From positions 1,664,001 through 1,728,000 of the forward strand of contig NZ_CP018061.1 of the NCBI RefSeq assembly GCF_002813755.1: a stretch of 64,000 nt of DNA, in the 5' to 3' direction. Below the pieces are notes generated by a model that worked only from the letters and a program-made list of their open reading frames with translations, ran no database searches and was not told the DNA's origin. The translations under genes and the position numbers were made by a program. Within the stretch, counting starts at the first letter, position 1, and the number at the start of each line of letters is the position of its first letter. Source of the stretch: Enterococcus mundtii (GTDB lineage: Bacteria; Bacillota; Bacilli; Lactobacillales; Enterococcaceae). Shown here piece by piece: positions 12,374 through 22,338 of this stretch.

Positions 12374-12530
12374 CTAAAAAATCCAAGAATCGATTTCTTG
12401 GATGAGTTTTTCTTTAGTTGTATTGGAGACTTGGTTGTAAATTTCCAGTATAGTTTTCATGTTGGCATGCCCTACACGTTCCATGATTACTTTGTGCCGC
12501 TTGAAAACAGGAATCAAGTGATTCGATTCC
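12374..12530 (-). pseudogene. Tyrosine recombinase (integrase) C-terminal remnant
   Basis: The minus strand reads RHKVIMERVGHANMKTILEI, then YNQVSNTTKEKL and a stop at 12374-12376. This is the last part of a phage/ICE-type tyrosine recombinase, with the GH pair and the catalytic Tyr in EIYNQV. Upstream the frame is broken by stops, so only about 45 codons remain. Its position next to the boundary repeat is what is expected of an integrase beside its attachment site. Confidence 0.7.
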
Positions 12531-12753
12531 TATTTTCATACTATTTTTGTTTTTTTACTGTCCACTTGACAAGGGGCACTTCAAAGGATCAACCTTTGGA
12601 TTCCCCCCCTAATTTTACTTCTCATACTATATTCATTTCCTCTCTGGCTAATATCTCCTTAACGAATGGACTATCTATTTAAACAGCAACGATGATTATA
12701 TTTCCCATAAATTTTCAGTCTAGTTTAATAATATGCATAAATCGTTATTCGTA
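12531..12753. other. AT-rich intergenic stretch
   Basis: No gene, RNA or clear repeat was recognised. It is AT-rich with many stops in all frames, and is probably decayed island DNA. Confidence 0.4.
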
Positions 12754-12915
12754 TTATTTAGCTAATCCTACTAATTTACGTTGCCTTCTATATTCCTCAT
12801 TCGCGCTATACATCATTACTGTATTAAGTTCTTTAGCAGTAGCATTTTCTGATAAGTAAGATATACTTTTGTTGTATTTATTTACAATTTTCCATACTTG
12901 TCCTTTTTCATCCAT
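12754..12915 (-). CDS. Small hypothetical protein (53 residues)
   Basis: A short frame reads MDEKGQVWKIVNKYNKSISY at the start and ends YRRQRKLVGLAK; a GGAAGG site lies just before the ATG. It is polar, probably helical, with no signal peptide or membrane segment. It lies 207 bases downstream of the giant toxin-like gene on the same strand, the place where a small partner or immunity gene could sit, but nothing in the sequence proves this. It may also be a remnant of a larger island gene. Confidence 0.4.
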   Translation of the reverse strand: MDEKGQVWKIVNKYNKSISYLSENATAKELNTVMMYSANEEYRRQRKLVGLAK

Positions 12916-13122
12916 CTTCCTTCCCATCTATCTATTACTAACAGTTATCCAATTTTTGATATAAGAAGCATTATTGCTTCAAGTACCTGTACTTAATTTT
13001 TCAATGTCATTTTCTAGTAGTCTATAGGTGGTAACTTTTTATCTCTAAAAAAGCAAAAAACTTTGCATATCCCACTTTATTTATACTCAGCCCCTTTGCC
13101 ACAAGCAAAGCTTCTATATCGC

Positions 13123-16100
13123 TTATATGTTCAACTCACTTCTAAGTTGTTGTTTGAACTGCTTACCAGTATACGTGCTATTTATAATCTTACTGATTAT
13201 CTTCCCCCTATTTACAAGGGTCGCAAAACTTTTTTTGTCACTATTTTGTGAGGTGGGTGTTAAAACATTTTCTGTTGTTGTTTCTTTTGGCCTATCTTTT
13301 GGTATTTCTTTTAATGTAACCTTTTTTTCAAGATTTTCATAATTCCATAGATGCATCATTACTTGGAACATAAACATAAATCCGTTTCCTAATTTTGAAT
13401 GATCGGCACTTCTTTTAAAACGTGGTCGTATGTCAAACTCATTTCCTTGTGCAATATCTCGAATAATGATCATTGCCATTTCTGCATCCATTAATTGAAA
13501 ATTACTTCGTAACATAGAATCTACTTTTAGTGCTTCAACAACAGTATTTTTAGATAGATTCGGTTTGTTTTGTTCCAGAGCTAGTCTTTTAACAAACCTC
13601 TCAAATGTCTCCGACAGTACAAAGCTAGGATAATAACGTAGAAACTCATCTCTCAAGTCTTTTCCGCTTCTTCTTGTCCCTATTGCAGGTAAAGTATAGG
13701 CTATAATGTCATCTGTCGAAGATGCAAGATGTGTGGCTTCATGCATAATCGTTTCCTCTGGAGCTGTTTTTAACTGCTCTTCTGGAGAAATAGCTGGCTT
13801 TAAGTGAAAAGCATCTGCCATAATAATGATTCGACATTCGCCATCTTGTTTAAATACAAATGCATACGCATTTAAATATTCATTATATTGTGAATAATAG
13901 TTTTGTGTGATTTCATCTTGAACAAGGTCAGATGAGACAATCCACATGTTTTCAAATCCCCAATCCGCTGACTGTCGAAGAAATAACTCCCCCTTTTCTG
14001 CGATCGACAGGACTCTTTTGATGATTTCTCTTAAAACCTGTTCTTGGTTCGTTGCTTCTACTAAGTCAAACATTTGAATCAAATATTTCCCTACTTTTGT
14101 TTCAGCAATTGTAGATTGTTTTAATAATTTCGAACAAATTTCTTTGGCTTTGCTGAAATTTTCTACTGCTTTATAAAACTCTTGGGATAATTCTTCGATA
14201 AATGGTTTGAGAAAGTCAGGAACCTTTGTGGCATCAAAGCCCACAAATACTCGATAGTCAGCTCGAAAGTTTGTGGTACCTCCCTCCTCTACTTGACTAG
14301 TCAACTCGTTTTCTTTTACGAATTCAATTTCCCCTTCATTTGGATTACCGGGTTGTTCAGGTACCAGGTCAGGCGCTACTTCTTCAATATTTTGAGCAAT
14401 AGAATCCTCTACCCATCCTTTCATAATCTCTAAATCTTCGTCTGTAAATAGAGGCTCTGGCGGTTGATTGAGCGTCACGTCTTCATTAGGAAATGATGTT
14501 TCTACCCATTCCTCTAATTCTGTTAAGTCACTAGTTGCCACAATAGGGACATTCGAAGGTCCCGCATCTAATAGATCATCAATTGCTTTTGATATTGCTT
14601 CACCTAGACCCTCTTCTTCAGGAATTACCTGATGTTGAGAAACTTTCTTAGTCAACAAATCGTTAATTGTACGAGACAATGCGCTTTCTACCAAAGCTTG
14701 ATCGTTTATATAATAATTTTGTGGCTCCGAAATAAAGCTAGTTAACGGTGTAAGTGCCACATCGTTATCTTCATATCTTGGAAATTGGTAATCATTTGGA
14801 GTGACTACTGCTTGTCTGAATTTGTTCCAATCACTTATTTTCCCTGCCCCTGTAGGGATTGTATTATATGGTGGGAATATTCTATTTTTAGAGGTCTCTT
14901 CCTGTGATGTGCTCGCGATACCTACCTTTGAGGTACTAGCCTTCTCATGTTTCCCACCAGTTTTTGACACGGCACTCATATGATCAACAGAGACTCTTTC
15001 TAAATGAGTCTCAAAACGAAAATGTTGAATGCTAGAATCAAATCGTAATACAGTGAGCGGTTCTAGAATATTCTTTTTTACTAAATGGTATCGATTCTCT
15101 TCCATGTCCAACAAAATCAATGGAATGTACCGATGTGTGATTTTTATATACGTTCTTCCTGCTGCATCGCTCATCAACCCATACGCATCTGGAGCGGAAA
15201 GACCAGTTGGATCTAGTAACACTTCAAATCGGTTGATTTGACTCTCAACAACGGTTGTTACTTCTTTAGAGAGAAGGGGTGACGTCCCTGGCTCAAAATA
15301 CCATTCCACCCCATTGAAATTGACTGGAAATATCTCATTTCCATCAATAACATCGTAACGTACCCCATGACCTTTCACTGGCTCAATTCTGATAGGTATA
15401 ATTTGGTCATTCATTTTTATACCATACGAGATGGATTTATCTTTATTTTGTATGGTATAAACTATCCCCTCCCCATATCCCTTTGGGTAAATATTCGCTT
15501 CTTCAACAAACGGAACGTCTTTATCTACTTTCTTTGTTAAGCGATCAATCAATGCTTTTTGTTCTGGCGTAAAAGATGCTGCCCCTTCAAATTCTCTTAG
15601 TTGATTGCCTCTCAAAGTAAAGTATTTACCAGAGACATCGCCATTTTTTAAATCTGTCACCTTCATATATAATTTATTTTTTACCCATTTCACTTGAACT
15701 TCTGGACCATTTCTTGGTAAATGTGTACGGATGTATATGTCAGACCAATCTGTTGTTTCTTTTTGTAACTTTTCTAGTTTTAACAAGATTTCTTTGATAC
15801 TATGGTTTAAAAAATTTTGATTTTTTAATGTCACTAATCCTTTTATGACTAATTGACTCCCACCTACAACTAACTCAAAACCGGGATCAATATAGCGTGC
15901 CACACCTGCTATGAGAGCTCTCAGTTCTGCTGGATTAGGGATTACGTTCGCACTGCTCATTATTGCATTTCTTAATCCACCTCGTGCAATTGCTCTGGCT
16001 ACGCCCACAACAAACTTCGTATTCAAAGCAGTAACCGTTCCAAACAAAGGAATCAGCAGAACAACATCAATTAGACAAGAAGACACGGCCTCACCCACTT

Positions 16101-19100
16101 GTCCATTTATACTACTTACCACACAATCGTAAAACGGAATAATATGCTTCACCATATCCCATATTTTTTCAGTTGTCGACTTGTCATTTCCTGACTCATA
16201 CAGTTGTCGGTAGAATGCATCACGGTGCTTACTGCTGATATTCTCGACGAATGTCTCTACGTCAGTTCCACGAGATAATTCTTTATCGCGATGGACTTTA
16301 ACAGTAAATGTATAGTGTTTTTTATTTATCAAGACCCCATCACGGTCTTTTTGAAAACCTTGATTCCAAATGTACTTCTGATCAAACAAACCATATTTAA
16401 GATATAATAATGGATCAGTATCGACACGATATAACATATACCCACTGTCTTCATCCAATGCTTTTAATGCGTATAAACGTTCTTCATTGTTGCAAATGGC
16501 AACGAACAGATTGGTATTTTCTAACTTAAGGATTGTATCGAGCCAATCCACGCGTTTTGTAAAGGAAACTGGTGGCATACCCGGCGCACCTGCACCTCCT
16601 CCGACATAAGGAGCTTCATTTTTCAACTGCGCCGAAGCTTCGTAAATTTTGGTATCAGCCGAAAATATAAAGCTAAGCTCCTCAGGAATTACTATTTTTA
16701 GTGCCAGTTCAATCAACTTCTTATTGAACGAGTGATAGGCATTCGAAACAGCTTTAGTTAGGTGTGTGTATTTCTCATTAATATTTGGCAAGTCCAAAAG
16801 TTTAGGACATGGATTTTTCCCCTTAAGATATATCTGATCAAACCCTCTGACATCTATTACTCCCTTTTGTCTACATTCTTCGGCTACTTCTTTTGCCAAC
16901 GCTTGCTTACGACGCCACTCCCTGAATGCTTTTTCATACATTTGATAAGAAACATGTATCATTTTATGTAGCTCTAAAATTTTGAAATAACCTTTCTGTC
17001 GATAACCTATGAAAGTGCTTAAGGCAAACTCTTTATGGTTTCCTTTTTCTAATGCTTCACTTAATCCCTTCGGATCGAGTTGAGCAATGGCTAATAGTGC
17101 TGGCGTGATTAGATATTGCAACTGATTAAGTGAATCGACGCCTTGTTTACTGACTGTCTCACAAAAAAACTCGCCAAACGCTCGAATTTCCGTTTGGTTG
17201 AACTGTTTCAGATATCCTGCATCTTTTAATAACATCGAACCTGTTAACTGCATTAATGTATCATAATCAGAAATCGGTAAATCATCAGATAGATTACTTG
17301 CCTCTAAAAGATAATTTGGTAATACGCGATCGACTAGATGGATCCATAAACTCTTTAAATTCGCTTGATCCTCCTCTTGCTTTCGTGAATCAGCAAGTGT
17401 ATGTGCTCGAGGTAGAGGATCGATCAAACCCGATTTTTTCAACTCCTCTAGCTCAAACAGCTTTCTGAGCTGTCCAATCGTATAGGATGATGGATCTGAA
17501 GATGCAAGTATACTTTTAGCTATGTATGCTTCGATTGAACTTTCTAATAAATTTTCAACAGCCCATTTGGAAACCGTAGCTTCTGCAAGATTATCGGAGA
17601 TTTTTTCCTCTAATTCTCCACCATATAGATTTAACTCTTTAAGAATGATCATCGCGATTGCTTGTAAGTTTTCATGTATGATCATTCGTTTGTCACCACT
17701 TCGTATCAACCATTTTCCCATTACAACGAATAGATCTTCTTTCGTTGCTTCATTTGCTAATAGGCCTTTATTGTAAAAAAAACGTTTCACCTGTTCCATT
17801 ACTCGTCCCTCACGCCACTGATCCCCGTCACTCGTTGTTTTTAAATTAATAATATTTCCTAAGATATCTTGTTTATCTTTAGGTATATCTGCAGGGGGTA
17901 CAGATGAATTCGAACTAGTTGATTGTTCAAATATACTAGATGTTCTATTTTCATTTAAAGAAGTGACATCTTCAATCGTTTGAGAAAGCCAAACAATGAA
18001 AGTGATTTTTGCCTCCATGTCTGAGATTACTCCATCTTGTTCTTCACCAATAATCAATCGAGCGATTTGTTTCACTTTCACCATATCAATTGTTTCTTGA
18101 GTAGTATCTTCAAGTAATGTCCATTCTGACACTTTTTCAACTAACAAACGAAGATTAGAGATATCGCAAGGAATCCCTTTTGTAGTTAAGAAAGTGGCAA
18201 TTCTTTGATTGATTTGTTCTTTTTGAGTAGAATCGATTCCATTTTCAAAATGGTTCTGTAATTCGTTGGTTACCTGTTTGGCTGGATCAATATGATTTTC
18301 ATTCAGAAATGCTTCAATTTTTACCTTTGTCTCTTTCTCTCCCTCTATCTCTTCAGTGATCCCTCCAACAAAACGACGTTCACTTTCTCTGAATTCCTTA
18401 TAGAAATATCCTTTCTGTGCGTTATTGTTTTCCCATTGGAGAAAAATCTTTCTTGCCTCATCAATGGTAATAAAAGTTTCTTTAATACCATAATTTTTAA
18501 GGAGGAGATTGGCTGCCTCTTTTTCTCTTTTGATAATCAAATCATATGTATCAGCTGATAAAGTCCACTCGCGCAATTTTCTGACTAATTCACTCGTAGA
18601 TGAATTAATAAAATGGGCATTTTGCTCATGGAGAAACGTCCTGACCGCTTCGTTCACTTTAGAAGTTTTGGTGCGATTTTCAAAAAGAGCAAAGTGGTAA
18701 CAGACAAGAATGATTGGTTGTGTATTAGGTATAGAAAGCGGTCGATCATTAATAAAGTCGGCATAAATTTGATCACTATGTTTTCTTTTCTCTAGGAAAT
18801 GACTCATCACGGATGTTTCCGGTTGAGCTAGTTGATAAATGTGCGTTTGATTCGTTTGATTTTTGTATGTATTACCCTCTAAAATCGTATTTGTTTTCCA
18901 TTGCATAAAAATTGCCTGTAATTGAGTCGCAGAAAGAATATCTCCCAACCTTACATTTTCTACGCCATACGCTTTGAGTAAAAAAAAAGCTAAGGTTGCT
19001 AACTTTTCTGATATAACTGATACTTCATTTTTTTCACTTATTCCTACCCTATCTTGAAGTCTCTTTATCAGTTCCGTGTCAGTGACAGAATCACTCAATA

Positions 19101-21048
19101 ATCCTTGTTTGATGTACCAATCTTTTAGATGTTTATTTACCGTTTTTGTAGCGTTTCTTCTTAAAAAAAGAAGTTCGTTATAATAAAAAATCGGCAATGG
19201 TTGATCCTGATCGATTGTAGGAAAACGATTTGCCGCAATCGCTTCAGTCACTTTAGATATTAATGTTAATTCAGTCGCATTCATTGTAGCTTTATCTTGA
19301 TTCATCTGGGTGTCCATTATGATTGTTTGGTTCTTCATCAAAGCAAAATTTTTATTTATTGAAAATGTAACGTTTTTAAAAATATTATTATTTCGCCATT
19401 GGAGAAATACTTCAATGGCTCTACTATCCGTCAGATGTTCTTCGGAAAGATCATAAGCTTTCAAAATGATTCGAGCAATTTGTTTTCTTTTATCCAAAAT
19501 ATCTTGATTCGTGTTCCCTCTATTTCCCCAGTATTGGATTGCAAGAAACAACTCTCTGAGCGATGATTCATTCGACAAACACAACTCCTTATCATGCTGG
19601 CACACACGCTCAATAATCACTTTATTAACCGTCTCCGTCTTATCACGCTTGCTAAAAACCGCTAAATCAAACCATACTGGCCTCAGTGATTCAACTATTT
19701 TTTCTGAAGAAAGTTCATTTTTCATATAAGACGAAATCGTAGACTCGATTTTTTTTAGTGTATGATCCGAAAAGTCTTCATATGATTTCAGTGGAATGTT
19801 CACACTTCTATCCAATGGGAATATTTTTTTTCTACCATCGGATAATTTGACAGGAATCGTTGCCGCTTCTGCAACTCTTACTTTTAATGGATCCAATATT
19901 TCAAGGAATCGGTCAACGCTTTCCGTTGCTTTCTCCATTAATGTCCATACCATATTAAATTGTTCTTTTACTATTGAGCTGTTATCTAGATGTTTAGTGA
20001 GTTGAAATAAGTTGGGGAAGAAATGTTGTATTGGATGTCTAATATTCTTTCTAACTTGGGTAGTTTCCGAATTTTTTGTTTCATAGTAGGGAGGAAAAGT
20101 TTGCTTGAAAAAGGGGAAAAAATAGTCAATTAAAAGGTATCCATTTGCATTTTCTTGTTTTTCTGTAAATATACTATTTAAAAATCCACTAAAATAAATG
20201 GGAAATAAATCAATCTTCTCTATCGGAAATTCTTCTACATTTGATACTGCTCCTTCAGTTGCATTTACTGAAAAATATTTATTTGACAAAGAATATAAAT
20301 CTTCCATGTGGAATTGAAAAACAGTTTTTAATGTTTCAGTCATATCCTTTCCAATAGAAAATGGCAAGTCGTTTTCTGTGCTAGTTTTTTTAAAGTGAAA
20401 CTTTTTAATGTCTATTGGGCGGTAAGTTTGTTGACCTAGCCTTTCTTGTGAATCGATGATGGCTCTCTGACAGATTGTTTTAAAGTGAGATTGTGTATGA
20501 TTGGGAACTTGCCACAGTCCCCAATGTAGTCGATAGTTAAACTCACTATTGGTTGTACAATTTTCAAGTTTCGAAATCCCGTGAACTACCTGATGAATAT
20601 TGACACTCCATTGATGAGCTTTTTCAGCTAAGTACATCATCGGAGGATTATTAGAATTCCCTTCAATGATTGGTCCGACTATCGTATTGTTACCTGCTTC
20701 TGCCTGAAAATGCAACCGGTTAGAAGTAGAAGTTGAAACAAAAGATTGAACTGTGAGAAATTCTTCTTGATTACGCACTTCTATGAAGGTGTCTACTTCA
20801 AAAGCGGAAGAATCTCCTTTACCTGTTTGTTGAAGATTTGGTGATACTTTATCGGATAATCGAAAATTTCCTAATACACTTAATAGATAAAGGAATCCTA
20901 GCGGACTGTGAAATCCCTTGGGGCTGAGCGTCTGTCCCATACTATTGGCTAAAGCGTTCAACCATCTTTGTTCTGCTTTCTGATTATATTTCTTTTGACA
21001 TTGATAATAAAATTCACCATTTTTTTTCCTATAAACTTCTATTATCAT
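13123..21048 (-). CDS. Giant toxin-like protein with helical repeats and C-terminal HExxH metalloprotease domain
   Basis: About 2641 residues, the largest gene here. The ATG at 21048 has AAGGAG 8 bases upstream; the GTG three codons before abuts that site. No N-terminal signal peptide is visible. Five diverged helical units (about 467-560, 625-725, 787-882, 945-1025, 1085-1165) share the pattern V..FL..KGL, L..W, IA..ILKAYG, IFLQW..NN. A Gly/Pro stretch (YVGGGAGAPGMPP, about 1484) precedes a mixed region, then a hydrophobic segment (about 1643-1690, SCLIDVVLLIPLFGTVTAL). A Ser/Thr and acidic linker (about 2030-2265) holds short repeats (LEEWVETS, MKGWVEDS). The C-terminal domain (about 2266-2560) carries HEATH (2436-2440) followed by STDDIIAY, like the HExxH...TxDxxY arrangement of aspzincin (M35-like) proteases. 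A large toxin with translocation and protease parts is the best reading; I do not recognise a named homologue. Confidence 0.8.
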   Translation of the reverse strand: MIIEVYRKKNGEFYYQCQKKYNQKAEQRWLNALANSMGQTLSPKGFHSPLGFLYLLSVLGNFRLSDKVSPNLQQTGKGDSSAFEVDTFIEVRNQEEFLTVQSFVSTSTSNRLHFQAEAGNNTIVGPIIEGNSNNPPMMYLAEKAHQWSVNIHQVVHGISKLENCTTNSEFNYRLHWGLWQVPNHTQSHFKTICQRAIIDSQERLGQQTYRPIDIKKFHFKKTSTENDLPFSIGKDMTETLKTVFQFHMEDLYSLSNKYFSVNATEGAVSNVEEFPIEKIDLFPIYFSGFLNSIFTEKQENANGYLLIDYFFPFFKQTFPPYYETKNSETTQVRKNIRHPIQHFFPNLFQLTKHLDNSSIVKEQFNMVWTLMEKATESVDRFLEILDPLKVRVAEAATIPVKLSDGRKKIFPLDRSVNIPLKSYEDFSDHTLKKIESTISSYMKNELSSEKIVESLRPVWFDLAVFSKRDKTETVNKVIIERVCQHDKELCLSNESSLRELFLAIQYWGNRGNTNQDILDKRKQIARIILKAYDLSEEHLTDSRAIEVFLQWRNNNIFKNVTFSINKNFALMKNQTIIMDTQMNQDKATMNATELTLISKVTEAIAANRFPTIDQDQPLPIFYYNELLFLRRNATKTVNKHLKDWYIKQGLLSDSVTDTELIKRLQDRVGISEKNEVSVISEKLATLAFFLLKAYGVENVRLGDILSATQLQAIFMQWKTNTILEGNTYKNQTNQTHIYQLAQPETSVMSHFLEKRKHSDQIYADFINDRPLSIPNTQPIILVCYHFALFENRTKTSKVNEAVRTFLHEQNAHFINSSTSELVRKLREWTLSADTYDLIIKREKEAANLLLKNYGIKETFITIDEARKIFLQWENNNAQKGYFYKEFRESERRFVGGITEEIEGEKETKVKIEAFLNENHIDPAKQVTNELQNHFENGIDSTQKEQINQRIATFLTTKGIPCDISNLRLLVEKVSEWTLLEDTTQETIDMVKVKQIARLIIGEEQDGVISDMEAKITFIVWLSQTIEDVTSLNENRTSSIFEQSTSSNSSVPPADIPKDKQDILGNIINLKTTSDGDQWREGRVMEQVKRFFYNKGLLANEATKEDLFVVMGKWLIRSGDKRMIIHENLQAIAMIILKELNLYGGELEEKISDNLAEATVSKWAVENLLESSIEAYIAKSILASSDPSSYTIGQLRKLFELEELKKSGLIDPLPRAHTLADSRKQEEDQANLKSLWIHLVDRVLPNYLLEASNLSDDLPISDYDTLMQLTGSMLLKDAGYLKQFNQTEIRAFGEFFCETVSKQGVDSLNQLQYLITPALLAIAQLDPKGLSEALEKGNHKEFALSTFIGYRQKGYFKILELHKMIHVSYQMYEKAFREWRRKQALAKEVAEECRQKGVIDVRGFDQIYLKGKNPCPKLLDLPNINEKYTHLTKAVSNAYHSFNKKLIELALKIVIPEELSFIFSADTKIYEASAQLKNEAPYVGGGAGAPGMPPVSFTKRVDWLDTILKLENTNLFVAICNNEERLYALKALDEDSGYMLYRVDTDPLLYLKYGLFDQKYIWNQGFQKDRDGVLINKKHYTFTVKVHRDKELSRGTDVETFVENISSKHRDAFYRQLYESGNDKSTTEKIWDMVKHIIPFYDCVVSSINGQVGEAVSSCLIDVVLLIPLFGTVTALNTKFVVGVARAIARGGLRNAIMSSANVIPNPAELRALIAGVARYIDPGFELVVGGSQLVIKGLVTLKNQNFLNHSIKEILLKLEKLQKETTDWSDIYIRTHLPRNGPEVQVKWVKNKLYMKVTDLKNGDVSGKYFTLRGNQLREFEGAASFTPEQKALIDRLTKKVDKDVPFVEEANIYPKGYGEGIVYTIQNKDKSISYGIKMNDQIIPIRIEPVKGHGVRYDVIDGNEIFPVNFNGVEWYFEPGTSPLLSKEVTTVVESQINRFEVLLDPTGLSAPDAYGLMSDAAGRTYIKITHRYIPLILLDMEENRYHLVKKNILEPLTVLRFDSSIQHFRFETHLERVSVDHMSAVSKTGGKHEKASTSKVGIASTSQEETSKNRIFPPYNTIPTGAGKISDWNKFRQAVVTPNDYQFPRYEDNDVALTPLTSFISEPQNYYINDQALVESALSRTINDLLTKKVSQHQVIPEEEGLGEAISKAIDDLLDAGPSNVPIVATSDLTELEEWVETSFPNEDVTLNQPPEPLFTDEDLEIMKGWVEDSIAQNIEEVAPDLVPEQPGNPNEGEIEFVKENELTSQVEEGGTTNFRADYRVFVGFDATKVPDFLKPFIEELSQEFYKAVENFSKAKEICSKLLKQSTIAETKVGKYLIQMFDLVEATNQEQVLREIIKRVLSIAEKGELFLRQSADWGFENMWIVSSDLVQDEITQNYYSQYNEYLNAYAFVFKQDGECRIIIMADAFHLKPAISPEEQLKTAPEETIMHEATHLASSTDDIIAYTLPAIGTRRSGKDLRDEFLRYYPSFVLSETFERFVKRLALEQNKPNLSKNTVVEALKVDSMLRSNFQLMDAEMAMIIIRDIAQGNEFDIRPRFKRSADHSKLGNGFMFMFQVMMHLWNYENLEKKVTLKEIPKDRPKETTTENVLTPTSQNSDKKSFATLVNRGKIISKIINSTYTGKQFKQQLRSELNI

Positions 21049-21302
21049 TTTTTTCACTCCTTCATCTGTTTTAATAAAAAAAATTATGTAATAATCATAT
21101 TTTTAATCATAGAGAGTGTTAAGCCTGGATACCGAAATAAAGGAAAAGCATATCGTCAATAGCAATAAAAAAAAACTAAAAAAATTTTATTTTTATATAC
21201 GTTAATTGTACAAAAAATATGACTATCCAATGTGACTTTATTTGAATGATTGATGAAAAAAATGGTCTATTCATAGTGATGACAGATATACTCAATAAAG
21301 AA

Positions 21303-21411
21303 ATATGGATAGAAGCAGAAAACTTATATCCTGTAGATTTGTTTGCCTCTCCTTTAATTTTTCTTTAGTTGTTGTCGAAACTTAGTTACAAATTCCCATT
21401 GTAATTTTCAT
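21303..21411 (-). pseudogene. Second integrase remnant fused to a hemW 5' fragment (copy B)
   Basis: Bases 21303-21345 match the hemW N-terminal coding bases 12231-12273 at 37 of 43 positions. Bases 21358-21411 match the integrase remnant 12407-12460 at 43 of 54 without gaps, but with a CAA-to-TAA stop where the intact version has Gln after the catalytic Tyr region. Compared with copy A the DNA between the two parts (about 130 bases) is missing. It is a decayed duplicate of the hemW/integrase junction. Confidence 0.65.
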
Positions 21412-21518
21412 ATAGAAACGTTCGACACACATCAGGTTAACCATGATGACATAGCTAATTTAACAAAGGATATGATTTATCTTTTCTGTTGTTACTGAAT
21501 ATAAAACCATCATAACAA

Positions 21519-21850
21519 TGAAGTGCGCCCCCCTAAGTTAGACCGAAAAATCTAACTTAGGGGGTATTTTAGTGACTAAATACAATTACGCATTTAAAAA
21601 ACAGATAGTTGAAGCTTACCAAGGAAGTGAAGGTGTTTATAAACCATTGACGGATCGGTATAGTATTCCAGACTCCTATCCAGTTAAAAACGGATAAAAA
21701 CAGTTGAGACGCTCGAATTTGATGCTTTTCACAAGAAAAAACGAAACAAAGTTACTCTTCTCAATTCAAACAAGATGTCACATACTATTAGTTGAATAGT
21801 GATAAATCTTATCTTGACATTACCCTGAAATACGGCTTGTCCTCCAACGC
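21519..21850 (+). mobile_element. IS3-family insertion sequence remnant (left end and broken orfA)
   Basis: The left end TGAAGTGCGCCCCCCTAAG is followed by a near-perfect inverted pair (CCCCCTAAGTTAGA/TCTAACTTAGGGGG). A GTG-started frame then reads TKYNYAFKKQIVEAYQGSEG, typical of an IS150-like OrfA helix-turn-helix, and stops after about 40 codons. In the next frame VETLEFDAFHKKKRNK and FKQDV...SDKSYLDITLKYGLS continue the family pattern. Frameshifts and stops show it is dead; no orfB is present. Confidence 0.65.
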
Positions 21851-21903
21851 TCCAGGTTTTTCATTGGCATCAATCATCCCTCAAATAAGGCATTTAAAGT
21901 CTT

Positions 21904-22310
21904 TCACCGAAACCGAAAGGAAAATACTCTAGGAACAAATCGTCCCAATACTTTTTCTCGTATTTTTGTATAGTCCCAAGCTATGAGAGGATCTCGGAAG
22001 ATAAAATAAATTGTCACATCATAATCTCGATAAAGACATCTTTCAATATTCTGTTTTGCTTGGCCAATTGCAAATGTTCCATCTAAAAGAATAGCCATTT
22101 TTCAAAACCATGTCTAAAGAATAATCAACTAACCAAGATGAACCACTTTGAAAATCAGAAGAATTACTACCGGTATAGACTGGAAACTTTGCTCGAAAAA
22201 CGTCTGCATCAATTCTACAAATATCTTCTGATAATTCTAATAGGCTAATCGCTACCTCGGTCTTTCCAGCACCAGGTGTGACAGCCATAAATATAGCTTC
22301 CTTTTGATCA
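21904..22310 (-). pseudogene. Zeta-toxin family kinase, frameshifted and N-truncated
   Basis: The minus strand reads MAVTPGAGKTEVAISLLELS with the Walker A GAGKT, then RIDADVFRAKFP and a VLKNGYSF segment. One frame over, LLDGTFAIGQAKQNIERCLY continues the same protein, so one base has been lost near 22085. Zeta/PezT toxins phosphorylate UDP-N-acetylglucosamine and are held by an epsilon/PezA antitoxin; no antitoxin gene was found. The upstream end runs into the boundary repeat copy C rather than a proper start, so the N-terminus is also missing. Confidence 0.75.
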
Positions 22311-22338
22311 GTAGTTTTACTTTTACCTTGAATTACTT

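Noticed and set aside
12380..12402. ATCCAAGAATCGATTTCTTGGAT palindrome parts as a terminator
   Set aside because: It lies inside the integrase reading frame end and has no adjacent T-run long enough; it may still be part of an attachment site.
13123..21048. Giant protein as a cell-wall-anchored adhesin
   Set aside because: No signal peptide, LPXTG motif or adhesin repeats are visible; the HExxH domain is at the C-terminus instead.
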